Positions 45,494 through 57,129 of a DNA stretch of 64,000 nucleotides are shown here, piece after piece. The notes beneath the pieces are model-generated. The model worked only from the letters and a program-made list of their open reading frames with translations, made no database searches and was not told where the DNA came from. Each line of letters begins with the position of its first letter. Position 1 is the first letter of the stretch. This DNA comes from Cornus controversa (lineage: Eukaryota > Streptophyta > Magnoliopsida > Cornales > Cornaceae), in contig CM048846.1 of assembly GCA_026545225.1 (NCBI GenBank), positions 83,283,270 through 83,347,269 of the forward strand. Reading direction: 5' to 3'. Made by a program: the position numbers and the translations under genes.

Positions 45494-46058
45494 GGGGAAA
45501 TTGCAAATACATGAATTTTTGGAATCTAATTTACAATGTCATGGAATCAAAGTCATGAAATTATAAAAAAATAAATTTGATTAAAATGCTTACATGGACA
45601 TGAAAAAAGACAATATTCATTTGAAGCCGGACGAAAATAACTTGTGAACTTCGTTTTACAATTAGATATAACGATATAACATTTGTATGACTTGAGGGTG
45701 TTAATTTTGTTTCATAATCACTTTGTTTAATTATACCTTGTGTTCTCTCTTCATAAATATAATTGTGAAAAAAAATTTTAAATTGTTTTCATTCGGATAC
45801 ACCTTCTGTGCATAGTGGTATTATTTTTTGTGCACTCAAATATAATTATTTGTGCATACTATGATGATATGTCATTTTTTGAAACAGTAAAAAGGTGGTT
45901 TGTGCATCGACTTAAAATGAAGAATTTTTACATGTTCACGTCAACATTTTAGTCAAATTTATGTTTTCAAATTTTCAAGACTTCAATTTCATGAAAATTT
46001 TAATTTCACGAAATTGTAGATTAGGTTGCAAAAGTCCATGTATTTGTAACTTTGCCGG
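45494..46058. mobile_element. Mutator-like MITE abutting the PIRL promoter
   Basis: 565 bp with inverted arms of ~120-150 bp: the left arm starts GGGGAAATTGCAAATACATG and the inverse of the right arm starts CCGGCAAAGTTACAAATACATG, sharing further words such as TAAATTTGA(T/C)TAAAATG. The flanks TGTAAAATA and TATAATATA would be a 9-bp TSD with two mismatches, so the superfamily is probable rather than certain. It ends ~158 bp before the PIRL start codon. Confidence 0.65.
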
Positions 46059-46069
46059 TATAATATATG
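46059..46069 (+). promoter_or_regulatory. Candidate TATA box of the PIRL gene
   Basis: TATAATATATG ~150 bp upstream of the ATG, followed by a CT-rich leader (46094-46104 and 46162-46177) typical of plant 5' UTRs. It coincides with the presumed right target-site copy of the adjoining MITE. Confidence 0.4.
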
Positions 46070-46216
46070 TACACGACTACACGACACCCACACTCTCTCT
46101 CTCAATAGATTAATTCACTGAAAACCAAAATCAAGCCCACAGGCGCACAACAGCAAGAAGCCCTCTCTCTCTCTCTGCTTTCCAGTTCTTCCTGCTGGTT
46201 CAAAAATTTTAGAGAC

Positions 46217-48426
46217 ATGGCTATACCACCCGATAAAGACCCATCACCTGCTTATGTAGAAACTGTGGCAGAGATCATGAAAACTTACAGATCATTGCCA
46301 CCAAGACCCACCATTGAAGAGGTTGAAGCAGCTATATCTGTTGTCAAAACTGTGAACACCGAACAAGAGATGAGACTGGAGGAGATCTCCAAGCAAGTGG
46401 CCCCACAAGGTGTCCCACCAGAGCTCTTCTCTGTGCTGCAAGAGGTGAGGAAGACCATGGTGTTGTTCCAAAGCCATGAACAGAGGAAGGAGGGCATGCA
46501 CTTGCTTGAACTTGACAAGATGTTTGAGACCTTTGATGAGCTCATTCAGAGAGCCTCTGGGTTGATTTCTGGGGATACCCAGATGGAGAAACAGACTGAT
46601 TTGGCTGACCCAATTCATGAAATTGAAAGAGAAGTTGTGATCAAGGAAAGGGAAGCTGAAGAACCAAAGGTTGATGATTTGAAGGGTTTTATGAGAAGTT
46701 CATCTGCAAAGGCTACTATCTTCTCTTCAGGTTGGCATAAATTTCTCATTTTGTTTGTGAATTTTATTTTATTTTTTTAGGAATTTATGCAAAATTTCAT
46801 GGATTACATATTGCTATGAACATATGAACCCCTAAATTGATCTTTTTTATGAGGAGTTCATCTACAAAGGCTACTTATCTTCTCTTTTGGTTGACATGAA
46901 TTTCTCATTTTTTGTGATTTTTGTGATTTATTTTTTATTTTTTAAGGAATTTGTGCAAAATATCATGGATTACATATTGCTAAGAACATATGAAAACCCT
47001 AAATTGCTTAACCCATCTAGTCTTCATCATTAAACAAAGGTCAAAGCTTATCTAAATTCCTTTGTCAATTATTTTTTATGTGATAAATGATGAGCTTTAT
47101 GTTGACTTTTATATTGGGAATTTATCAGAAGGAAATATGACCAGATATATTTACATTTCTACAAAGACCAATCAACTAATCAACAATTTTATCTTATCTC
47201 TTGTTTTGTGTCATTGGATTGTTATTTTATATTAGTCCTCATTAATAAACAATTGAGGGAAATTGAAATAAGTTACAACAGCCTTGTTTTGGGTGCATTT
47301 ATAGGTGAAGCAGATAAAGAGAAATTTAGTCTAATGAAAGTAGCAGCCTTAATTGAAAACTCTGCTAAACGTGGAGCAGTAGTTCTTGATCTTCAAGGTA
47401 AACTGATGGACAATGTTGAGTGGCTTCCGGTATCGGTTGGAAAGCTATCGGATGTTACTGAACTGAACTTATCTGAGAATCGAATTATGGCTCTTCCAAC
47501 CACCATTTGCAACCTCAGAGCCTTAACGAAGCTCGATGTCCACTCAAACCAACTAATAAACCTTCCTGACTCTTTCGGCGAATTACTCAACTTAACAGAT
47601 CTTGACCTCCATGCAAACAGGTTGAAATCACTACCAGCTTCTTTCGCGAACTTGATGAACCTAATGAATCTTGATTTGAGTTCAAACCAGTTTACTCATT
47701 TATCGGATATAATTGGGAATTTGACCTCCTTGAAGAGGTTGAATGTGGAAACAAATGAGCTCGAAGAAGTTCCGTACACAATTGGTTCTTGCTCATCTCT
47801 TGTAGAGCTAAGATTTGACTTTAATCAGCTCAGGGCTCTTCCGGAGGCAATTGGGAAGCTTGGATGCTTGGAGGTTCTTACTCTGCATTATAACAGGATC
47901 AAAGGGTTGCCAACAACAATGGGTAATCTTTTAAAACTGAGGGAACTTGATGTTAGTTTCAATGAACTTGAATCAATACCTGAAAGCCTTTGTTTCGCCG
48001 TTAGTCTTGAAAAATTGAATGTTGGGAAGAACTTTGCTGACCTGAGAGCCTTGCCAAAATCCATTGGAAACCTTGAGATGCTTGAAGAGTTAGATATATG
48101 CGATGATCAAATAAGGACATTACCCGATTCTTTCGGGTTCTTGTCAAAATTGAGAGTTTTTCGTGCTGATGAAACTCCATTGGAAATGCCACCAAGACAA
48201 GTAATTGACCTTGGGGCTCAGGTAATATTTGTTGACAACTTTGGCTCATTAAGTTACACTATGCATACTTGCTTAAAACATTAACTTCTTCAATTTCTTC
48301 ATTCATTAGGCTGTTGTTCAGTACATGTCTGATTTTGTTGCTAAGAGAAATCTAAAGTCTCGGCAGCCAAAGAAGAAGAAGAAGAAAGGATTCTTGTACA
48401 GGATTTGCCCACTCTTTTGGCATTGA
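46217..48426 (+). CDS. Plant intracellular Ras-group-related LRR protein (PIRL4/5-like)
   Basis: Exons 46217-46730, 47305-48221 and 48310-48426 join in frame with GT-AG introns to 515 residues. Residues 1-170 form the PIRL N-terminal region (…IMKTYRSLPPRPTIEEVEAAI…, VLQEVRKTMVLFQSHEQRKEG). About ten LRRs of 23 residues follow (e.g. LTKLDVHSNQLINLPDSFGELLN, LRELDVSFNELESIPESLCF), the Ras-group (Shoc2-like) type. The C-terminus has a Lys run and GFLYRICPLFWH. PIRLs are cytosolic scaffolds unique to plants; some act in pollen and gametophyte development. The N-terminal wording and length favour the PIRL4/5 pair. The third exon starts right after a TTAG acceptor. A frame that reads through into intron 1 is not used. 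The start is the first Met after a CT-rich leader. Confidence 0.92.
46693..46998 (+). repeat. Tandem duplication of the PIRL exon 1/intron 1 boundary
   Basis: The block from about 46693 to 46838 (end of exon 1 plus the start of the intron) is repeated with ~10-15% change at about 46853-46998. Both copies contain AAGGCTAC.ATCTTCTCTT followed by GGTTG, then TTTCTCATTTT, GGATTACATATTGCTA and CCCTAAATTG. The second copy has GGTTGAC in place of the real donor GGTTGGC. Confidence 0.85.
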
Positions 48427-48961
48427 GAGCAGATTATGTTCGACGACATGAAGCAATGAGCTAATTTCTCAATTCTCATATTGGTATCCTCACATATACA
48501 TATATTTGTGAAGAACTTTTTTTTTTACTCCAATAAATAGTTGTGTATATATATTGTTGGTTTACTGTAAAAATCAATTTGCGATATTGCAAAGTTCTTA
48601 ACTATTGGTTTTATTTTGTTCGAGTGAAGTGAGACAACATAATAGCATTTGTTAATTATTGTGACATCAGTGATGGTGTTATGTAAGTGTAATACATTCA
48701 ATTGCTGTAATCTTGGTTTTGAGATGAATGGTATATGATATAATTGGCTCTCATATAATCAAAAAGTGAGTTTTTTTATACATTGGATACAAGTTTCTGT
48801 TGAAACTAAAGCAAAATCTAGGCATAGTCAAAAGGGGTGGTTTTGAAACAGTTCCTTTGTGTTTTGCTACATTTGCAGTTGGATTGTTGCCTGTATAATG
48901 ACAGATGCTCATGTTCCCTCCTCTTATTGTTGCTGCAGCTGCTGTTATTGTCTGTATTGGT

Positions 48962-48995
<34 letters not shown>

Positions 48996-49028
48996 TGTCT
49001 TGCTTTTGCAAGTATGGCTATGAAATAA
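48427..49028. other. PIRL 3' region with (GT)n microsatellite
   Basis: Presumptive 3' UTR to about 48560-48600 followed by intergenic DNA. (TG)n at about 48959-48994. No other gene. Confidence 0.6.
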
Positions 49029-49098
49029 AATACAACCCCCTATATTAAATTTATAAATCATAGAATACAACCCCCTATATTAAATTTATAAATCATAG
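49029..49098. repeat. Perfect 35-bp tandem duplication
   Basis: Units 49029-49063 and 49064-49098 are identical, starting AATACAACCCCCTATATTAA. Confidence 0.95.
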
Positions 49099-49199
49099 TA
49101 AGCGATTGTTTCAAGAAGGGTTGTACCATGATCAAGTTTCACTACCCCTTAGTTTGATTCCTCGAATCCTTTGTTTTTGTTCATTGCAGGGTTTCCCAA

Positions 49200-49340
49200 A
49201 AGGTGAAAAAACTCGATCAATCCAAGGCTATGGTATTTGGGTTGGTTGATACTATGTTTTACTTTTTCTCAAGGTGAAAAAACTCGATCAATCCAAGGCT
49301 ATGGTATTTGGGTTGGTTGATACTATGTTTTACTTTTTCT
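49200..49340. repeat. Perfect 70-71-bp tandem duplication
   Basis: Units 49200-49270 and 49271-49340 are identical over 70 bp, starting AAGGTGAAAAAACTCGATCA. Confidence 0.95.
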
Positions 49341-50123
49341 GTGTCCAGTTAAATGTAAAATCAAATTTCAAAAAAGTTGGAAAAGTGCAACAAATGGCTG
49401 ATTGAATTTTTAAAGATCAAGACGAGTGGAATGTGATTAATAGTGTATTTTATTGAGGGAAGGGAAGGGAAGGGGGAGAAGGAAAAGGTGTGAGTTATGC
49501 GGTGTGAAAACAGTTTAGTTAATTTAGTGTGAGATACTAATCCTTAGACCTAGAGGGGGGTGAATAGGTCTTTTTGCTCAATTTTAATGATTAATTAATT
49601 CTCTACAACAATTAAGAATTATGCATCCAAACCAATCACAAAATAAATAAAACAAGTAAGGAAAGTTAGAGATAACACTAGGAATTTTACGTGAAAATTC
49701 TGTAAAGGAAAAATCACGGGGGTAAGGCAGATGCTTCCAGAGAAACCAATTCACTATCTCGAAACAAAGTATAACAGACTTTATCACAGATTGACACACA
49801 TTCCACTCTGATAAGAACTTGATGCGGAACGCCTCAGGCTTACTCTTGTTACTCTTTGTCCAATTGTTGTATACTCATGTCTAACGTCACAATTCTTCTA
49901 AAAGGGTAGCTAAAAGAATACAATACGCTTTAAGTATTTTGTCATCTTCGTAGTGATTGTTTCTCCTTCCTCTTCAGATAGAATCAAGTAGTGTTAAGGA
50001 ACCATCTCTGCTGCTCTGATCAACTGTATAGACTGATGATGTCTTTGAGAATTTGGTTACTCAAATTGAGAAGAATATTACAACTTAAACACTTTGTGTG
50101 TGCGCGCTCTCAAAAATATAAAC

Positions 50124-50365
50124 TGTCACGCCCCGATTTTCGACACTTGATTAAGAGCGAGGGAAATGGGGGTGAACGGCAAAATTCAAACATCAATATT
50201 ACTCATCACTAATTGTACTCTGATATCATGCTTTGATGTCAAGTTATCACGTCCCGATTTTTGACAATCGATTAAGAGCGAGGTAAATGGGGGTGAACGG
50301 TGAAAATCAAACATCAATATTACTCATCACTAATTGTACTCTAATATCATGTCCTGATACCAAGT
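50124..50365. repeat. Two 121-bp tandem units at the LTR edge
   Basis: Units 50126-50246 and 50247-50365 (approximate) each contain CACG(C/T)CCCGATTTT, a GGGGGTGAACGG block and a final CTCT(G/A)ATATCATG(C/T) word close to the complement of the initiator tRNA-Met primer-binding site. A third partial unit begins at about 50366. Confidence 0.85.
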
Positions 50366-50577
50366 TTTCATACCCCAATTTTCGACACCAGGAACCGAAG
50401 GTGACATCATCCATTAAGCCTTAATGGAATGTCCATCCATGTACATCACCGCAGAAGCTTAAATTACACGCACGCATGTATACACATACATTACAAACTC
50501 AACTAACTCCAATGGGTCCGTTACATGACGTCCCTCACTTACCAATCATATTTTAATGTCCCACCCAGTCACATATT

Positions 50578-50850
50578 ACGATGTATCGTAATGTTGGTTA
50601 CGATGCATCATAATGTATGATGCATCACACAAGTTGCGTAACATCCTGCGAATTCCCTTGAAATTCCAACCTAAATCCTAACTTAATTACGATATATCTA
50701 AATGCCCAATGCATCACTGAAGATGCGTAACATCTTGCGAAAACCCCTGGAATCCTACTAAAAACACTCAACTCCTTACAATGCATCACTAAGAGATTTA
50801 CAATGTATTGCCAGATCACGATGCATTGTAATGGGGATTACAATGCATCG
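50578..50850. repeat. ACGATGCATCGT-type word cluster, second copy
   Basis: Multiple ACGATG(C/T)ATCG, GATGCATCA and ACAATGCATC words in ~270 bp, at the position corresponding to the 28447-28660 cluster in the other family member. Confidence 0.7.
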
Positions 50851-51995
50851 TAATAACTCGAACTGTTACAATCTCAAAACCTTCAAATGACTACAATCAA
50901 CATTCTACCTATCAAATTCTCAATCCACAACATGCGTACATCTTCTATACTATGCAAAACATTGAAATGATCCAAAACATATTTCATATGGTCCAAACAC
51001 TTAAATTGAATCTCTAATTGATCAAATCTACAACACATATACATTGAGATTCAATTAAACACCATACATTACATTCCTCAAAAGTTATATATAAGCCACA
51101 TGTGACAATTACATTTGAGATCTACATACATTAAGATAAATCAAATGTAAAGACAACATTTCTAAGAAGCTAGTCCACATGCCATAAGTCGGCATGGACG
51201 TCTATACACATATGATCCAAAAGAAAGTCAAAAGTTCACTTGAACCCTCTAAGCTAATCAAGTCTCATCATCCATCGAAGCTTTATATGAAAAAGAGTTT
51301 GGGGAATAGGGGTGAGCATACAACTACGCTCAATAGGACTGATCCATCCGACTATACCTTAACTCAGGCAGCCAAGTAGGAATGCACGATGAAATCTCTA
51401 AATGACTACATGTCATGCCTCAATGGATTTTCATACTCAAAACATTCATATTTTTGAAATCATGTGTGATGTCTCACATTTCAATCACAAAACAGTTTAT
51501 AAGGAATAATAACTCTCAAATAAACTCACAACACGTATACCCGAAAATCACTTCAATTGGGGACTTCAGATTATCACAATTCTATAGTAAGGATTTCTTT
51601 CTTTGAAACCACAAACTCTGCTTACGCTTTACGGGTTGCTAACCCAACGAAAGTGACATCCGTTTGTCTAAGTTTTAGGCCTTGCACCCAAGGGCTTCGG
51701 ACCCTTCTTAATTCTCACGCATGCTCTAAAAATCACAAATTCTCACATAATGCACTTTGTCACATAAATGCACCAAAGCTCAAGATTGTCATAATTTTCA
51801 CCAAATGTATAACATATACCAAATTAATGCATTTCAAAACTCAACTCATGTATATTTAATACAATTACCCTTAACTCATGAAAATCACAACACTTATGCA
51901 TTTTTAAGAAAAACTTCTTTTTATGCATTAACTCTACATATGTGATCAATTCTCACAAATCTCTCAATGAACACAAATTCATGTTACGTATTTAT

Positions 51996-52560
51996 TGTAG
52001 TAACCCTTGTGGACGAGTGTGAGTGGGCGGGTGCAAAGACAGACACTGAGTTGAGCTACCACACTGACAGAGTACAGGGTGCTCAATCCCACATCACCTG
52101 GGGAAAAAGGGGATGTGCTTATATGTAGTATGTTCTCTTCAAATGGTATGAGACTTTTTGGGGTAAAACCCAAGAGCAAAATCGTGCGGGCTTAGGCCCA
52201 AAGCGGACAATATCATACCATGTGTTGGAGCGGGGTATTCAGTTGGTATCAGAGCCTGAACCCAGTCGAAAGTGTGCCGATGAGGACGTCGGGCCTCATA
52301 GGGGGTGGATTGTAGTAACCCTTGTGGACGGGTGTGAGTGGGCGTGTGCGAAGACAGACACTGTGCTGAGCTACCACACTGACAGAGTACAGGGTGCTCA
52401 ATCCCATATCGCTTGGGTGTGAAAAAGGGGATGTGCTTATATGTAATATGTTCTCTTCAAATGGTATGAGGCTTTTTGGGGTAAAACCCAAGAACAAAAC
52501 CGTGTAAGCTCAGGCCCAAAGCGGACAATATCATACCATATGTTGGAGCGTGGTATTACA
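51996..52560 (+). mobile_element. TRIM (terminal-repeat retrotransposon in miniature)
   Basis: Complete: 5' LTR 51996-52241 (246 bp, TGTAG…TTCA), primer-binding site TGGTATCAGAGC at 52244-52255, ~70-bp internal region, polypurine tract ATAGGGGGTGGAT (52298-52310), 3' LTR 52311-52560 (250 bp, TGTAG…TACA). A perfect 5-bp TSD TTTAT flanks it (51991-51995 and 52561-52565). No coding capacity. The LTRs are ~93% alike by eye, so the insertion is not recent. Confidence 0.93.
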
Positions 52561-52600
52561 TTTATAAACATCACTAAGCCATACATAATACAGAAATTCA

Positions 52601-52631
<31 letters not shown>

Positions 52632-53279
52632 AGAAATCACATTTTCACAAAATCTCCTAAGACAAGTTTCATGTCACAATTATGTGACCTATAAAATCAA
52701 AGCAAAGCAAGGATTCACAATCTTACCTCAAATCTCAAGCTTGTCCTAGCAAGTTTTAAATTTTCAGTCATTTCTATCTTGTCAAAAATGGCTTTTGTTC
52801 GGTTTAGTGCGTAGCCCTCGCCGCGTAGAGTAATCCACTTGCCTTCGGCATTCGCCAAATCTTAGCCCAACACTTTTGAAATGTATAGAGAAGGGAGATA
52901 GATGAAGTAGGAGAGTTAGAGAGATATAAATCTATGTATCTAAAGGCTAAGTCCGCGAAATGACAATAATGTCCCTCGGTCATTTAACGTACCCTCTTGA
53001 CCTCCGTTTTTGATTTTAAAAGCAAATATGGCTCCCAATCAATTTCTTAATTCGTTTAACATTCGTTTAGTCTAAAACCAAAAATAATATTTTCTCAAAA
53101 AAAATTTAGATTTTCGGGCACCCAGGCCATGTCCTAGGGCTCCGTTGACCAAAAAATTCAAACTTTTTCAAATATTCCCAAAACTTTCCAAAACCTCAAT
53201 ATAACTTTTCAAACATGTTTCCTATAATTAAAACATGTTAAATATCATTTAAATACAATTAGAGCAAAAATGATGATTA

Positions 53280-54460
53280 TGTGAGATATAAATTTGTAAT
53301 TGGCATACTTCGGTGATCAAAATCTGATTGATCAAGTTGTAATTTTTGGATTATTCTTTGTATCGATCATCGACATTTTTGAGCTGACACTCAAGTGCAT
53401 GGAAGCCGACAAATTAGTTAGAACACCATATAGTATAGGTAAGTATGGTGAGGACACTCTGCACTTTTTAGTTCCGAGCCTATTTGAAAAACCAGGGTTT
53501 AAATGAAAATTTTAGGGTTTTTCAAAGTAGGACCGGTCCCCAATATTTAGGACCGGTCCAACTTTTTTCGGCAGTTTAGTTTCTGTAGGTTTTCAAAAAG
53601 TCCCATCAGTCCTATTTATTTGGCACCGATCCCACTTAGCCTGTTCCAAATAGGAAATAGATTTTGACGAAAATTCTGATTCCTATTGGATTTGAAACTT
53701 CTAGGAAAGTTATATTTTGGTATTTAACTTCTTTTTCAGGTATAATTAGAACTTCCTTACCTATATATATGTAATAATATTTTCTCTAAAAGATACGCCC
53801 TGGAATATTATTTTTAGAGAGAGAAAGTATATACATTATAATTAGGGTTTATATATTTTTATGAACACACATCCATACTACACGAGTAATTTTTAGGATG
53901 GTGTTTTACTTCTGATTAGCTACTCAGAGACTGCATTAAATCTATTTGCTGATTAGAACATTGGATTGATGGTTCTTCACTTGCTTGCTGAGGAAGAAAG
54001 GTGATCAGATTGCACTACGAAGGAAACAAAATACTTGCTGAGTATTTTGGTTCTTCCAGCAACCTTTCTGTAAGGGTGGTGACGTTAGCCGGAAGTCTGC
54101 AGCAATTGAACGTGTTGTCGCAATCATAAGTCTGAGGTGTTCCGCATCAGATCCTTGACAGAGTGAAGAGGGGTGTGAGATTGAGACAGAGTCTGTTGTA
54201 CTTTGCTTCATCATAGTGAATTGGTTCCCTGAGGCTTGCCGCCTCCCTCTGTGATTTTTCCCGCCTTGGGTTTCCACGTATATCTGGTGCATTCTTTTTT
54301 TTACTTACACTTTATTTATTTGCTTACTTTAATTGTTTGATTAATTGGACTTAAAATTGAATTAATTAAAAATTAAGCAAATGAGCAAGTGATCCTATTC
54401 ACCCCCCCTCTAGGTTCTAAAATACTTTTCGCAACCGCTTTCGCACCGCGCAACTCACAG
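53280..54460 (-). mobile_element. Solo LTR A (1181 bp), inverted relative to B and C
   Basis: TGTGAGATATAAA…GCAACTCACA with a perfect 5-bp TSD GATTA (53275-53279 and 54461-54465). It is the inverted counterpart of solo LTR B (57684-58864), with exactly the same length. Two GGACCGGTCC palindromes lie at 53530-53539 and 53550-53559. It is nested in 50124-54501. Confidence 0.93.
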
Positions 54461-55237
54461 ATTAAAATGGAAACCAGTCAAAATTGGACCCGGTCTCTAC
54501 ATAAACAGAAGAATAAAATTCTCTAGTGAAAAATATCTCAATTGTTTTCTCTCTCTAAAACGATTTTCTGACATGAAAGTTCTTTGAAAGCATTGATTAA
54601 AGAGAAAACATATGAGGGTTTACATAGATAATAAAACCCTAATTTTTCTTGAAAAATAAATTAAAAATCAGTAGGAAATGAATTTCAATTTTTAAGGAAA
54701 GTTCAGAGTCAAATTCGGGTCAAAACAGAACAAAGGAAGGCAAAATCACCAGACTAGAAGGCTTGGACCGGTCCAGCCTTCACTTGGATTGGTTCAAACT
54801 TGTTGGGACCTTCACATGAGATATTGAGATCTCATAAACCGATCCAGCCTTCACTTGGACCGGTCTAGTTGTTTTGGTGACCAATTTTGAGGTCCTGAGA
54901 GCTCTTAGACTAGTCCAAATAGGAGTCAAACTGATCGAACCTTGAAAAATATGAAATTGTGACTTCGAAACTCTATATTTCAAGATCAGAAAACATGTTT
55001 TAAAAACCTATGTATCATCACCAACTTACCTGGACTAAATGATGCTCAAATCATGATCAACAACGTTCATGCTCACTTGTAGCCACTTGAATGCTTCATT
55101 CAACCAAAGTCTTTGTCGAGACACTCTATAGACAACTCCATGATCGATTACAAAAATATGAATGAAAGATTACAACTCGATCAAACTTAGTTTTGATATC
55201 GAATATTGCCAAGTAGAAATATATACGTTACAAAAGG

Positions 55238-55715
55238 GTACAAACATCCTTTTAGATTAAGAAGAGATGTTGGAAACTAGTGTTGATCAAGTAACTTTGG
55301 TCAAAATTAAAGTGAGACCCACTAAGCTTTTGAGGTGGGTACACGCTGAAAATGCATTTTTCTCTAAGAGTAAATGAGAATGGTTTATTTACTTGCTCAA
55401 AATTATTTTTGGGTAAATGAAAATTGGATCCACAGTGAGGCATTTGATCGTGGTGAAAATGAGAAGTTTGAGAAAAACTTCGTGTGTGTGAAGTTAGATG
55501 TATAAATAAGAAAAATACAGAAAGAACTTGAGAAAAATCATATTTCATTTTTTTCAGACTATTTATAATAATTCTGCCCATCTAACCATAAAACAAGATT
55601 TATTGTGACAAGTATGGGAGTCTGGCATCTCAAAGCTTTCGCAACCATTCTGATCCATCACTCAGCCATTCCTATCCACCATTCTTGCTTTTTCAAATCT
55701 AATCACGCTTAGAAT
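55238..55715. other. Intergenic, no gene recognised
   Basis: AT-rich sequence after the transposon nest. No conserved coding or element signature. Confidence 0.5.
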
Positions 55716-56080
55716 ATGTCAACTCCTATTAAATTTTGTCACCAAAATCTAATTTTTTCAACTTTTATCGCCTTAAACTATGCTTACCCTTCCAAATTGA
55801 GAAGAAATGGAGTTGGTATTTATTCATTTGTTTATTTCTGTATAACAATTGAACTCGCATTTAAACTTTTTAAATTTTACCCATCACACAATAAAATAAT
55901 CATTTTTTTTATTTTCTCTCCATTATTATTTTTAAACACAATGAATAATTATTACTATACTTACAACAGTATTGTCCTTTCATTATTTATATTTTCCTCT
56001 CAATTTGGAAGGATAAAGAAACATAGTCTAAGACGGTAAAAGTTGAGAAAATTAAATTTTGATTACAAACCTTAAACTCA
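55716..56080. mobile_element. Inverted-repeat MITE with ~90-bp arms
   Basis: The left arm (55735-55825: …TCTAATTTTTTCAACTTTTA…CTTCCAAATTGAGA…) is inverted at 55985-56070 with moderate divergence. The interior is AT-rich. TSDs were not found, so the boundaries are approximate. Confidence 0.6.
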
Positions 56081-56553
56081 ATAAAAGGTAAATAGTGACC
56101 AAACTTGAAAAATGTCAATGAGTTACCATTTAACTTTAATGTCTAAAATATTTGTTTTATTCATAGATTTTCAATCCTTTCTTCATCTTCTCCAACTCCA
56201 CTCCTAAATATTAGAAGATTCAAAAGTCATAATATTAATTTATATTATTATTATTATGATATAGTTTAGTCAAAATTCAAAAAATTGCTATCGATTTTAT
56301 TCACCGATTGAATCAAACTACAAATAGATTTAACAATTTAAAAAAATTTCTTTATTAATGCAGATGTCTATTTAAAGTTGAGTTTGATACTGTAATAGGA
56401 TACATATATATTGGCCTTATATATATATATATATATATAATCTTCATTTGGACCTTATGAGCACATGGTGTACATGTATTTCTATTGTAGACAGCCAATT
56501 TCATAGAGTTTCTTTACCTTGCTTCATTCCAAGGTTGTGTTGGAAAATAAATA

Positions 56554-56590
<37 letters not shown>

Positions 56591-57129
56591 ATGGAAAAGA
56601 TGAAGAAAGGACGAGGGATTTTTTTATTATTATAATTTTGATCACTAAAATCTAGTTTTTTTCTTAAAAGTTTGCTGGGTTATCAAACTCCAACTACATA
56701 GCCTCTTTATAAATTGTAATAAATTAATATTACCAAGTTTCATACCTCCAACAATTTAGATTTGTGTCTGTTCATAGTTTTTTGTTTTTTTTGTTTTTGT
56801 TTTTGTTTTTTTTCATATTAATGTAGAGAGACAAGTAAATAGTTGCGAATTTCCAATTTGGTCATAATTGAATTCATGTATTCAAATTTTGGGTTGAAAT
56901 TTCTAATTTAGTTTTCAAAAAGCTTTACTGGTAACAATTTTTAGAGAATTGTTAGTCAAATGAATTTCTAAATTGTTCTGCATTTTCAATTGAGTAATGA
57001 TAGACACGGTGAAAATTATCACTCAATTAAAAAAATGAATCACTCTCATTTCAAAAATATTGTAAGTGGAACCCATACATTTATTACACTTTCAGAATCC
57101 AATGGATGAACAACTTCTTCCACTACTGA
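56081..57129. other. Intergenic with (AT)n microsatellites
   Basis: (TA)n at about 56419-56440 and 56549-56592; homopolymer T-rich tract at 56780-56812. No gene. Confidence 0.6.

Larger units (their letters stand above)
50124..54501 (-). mobile_element. Second LTR-type element nested in solo LTR C
   Basis: TGTCACGCCCCG…GGTCTCTACA is flanked by a perfect 5-bp TSD TAAAC (50119-50123 and 54502-54506). With its own insertions removed it is ~2.6 kb, without coding capacity, and colinear with 28125-30816. TGT…ACA ends and a primer-binding-like CTCTGATATCA/CCTGATACCA in the repeated left end suggest a large solo LTR. It contains a TRIM (51996-52560) and solo LTR A (53280-54460). Confidence 0.8.
49489..55232 (+). 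mobile_element. Solo LTR C, outermost layer of a transposon nest
   Basis: Starts TGTGAGTTATGCGG and ends ATATACGTTACA with a perfect 5-bp TSD AAAGG (49484-49488 and 55233-55237). The parts 49489-50123 and 54502-55232 are together colinear with solo LTR B (57684-58864): both have CCTAGAGGGGGGTGAATA, CCAATTCACTAT, a GGACCGGTCC palindrome and the ACTCGATCAA…GATATCGA end. The middle is an inserted element (50124-54501). No internal region or second LTR is present. Confidence 0.85.

Noticed and set aside
47208-47304. An upstream Met at 47208 as the start of a separate LRR gene
   Set aside because: The region is intron; the acceptor at 47304 restores the Gly codon split from exon 1, and the joined protein matches the PIRL family from its N-terminus.
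51979-52497. Two near-identical frames suggesting a duplicated small gene
   Set aside because: They are the two LTRs of a TRIM with primer site, polypurine tract and 5-bp TSD.
52437-52749. Frames with IYIYIY tracts on both strands
   Set aside because: These are produced by (AT)n at 52602-52627 and overlap the TRIM 3' LTR.
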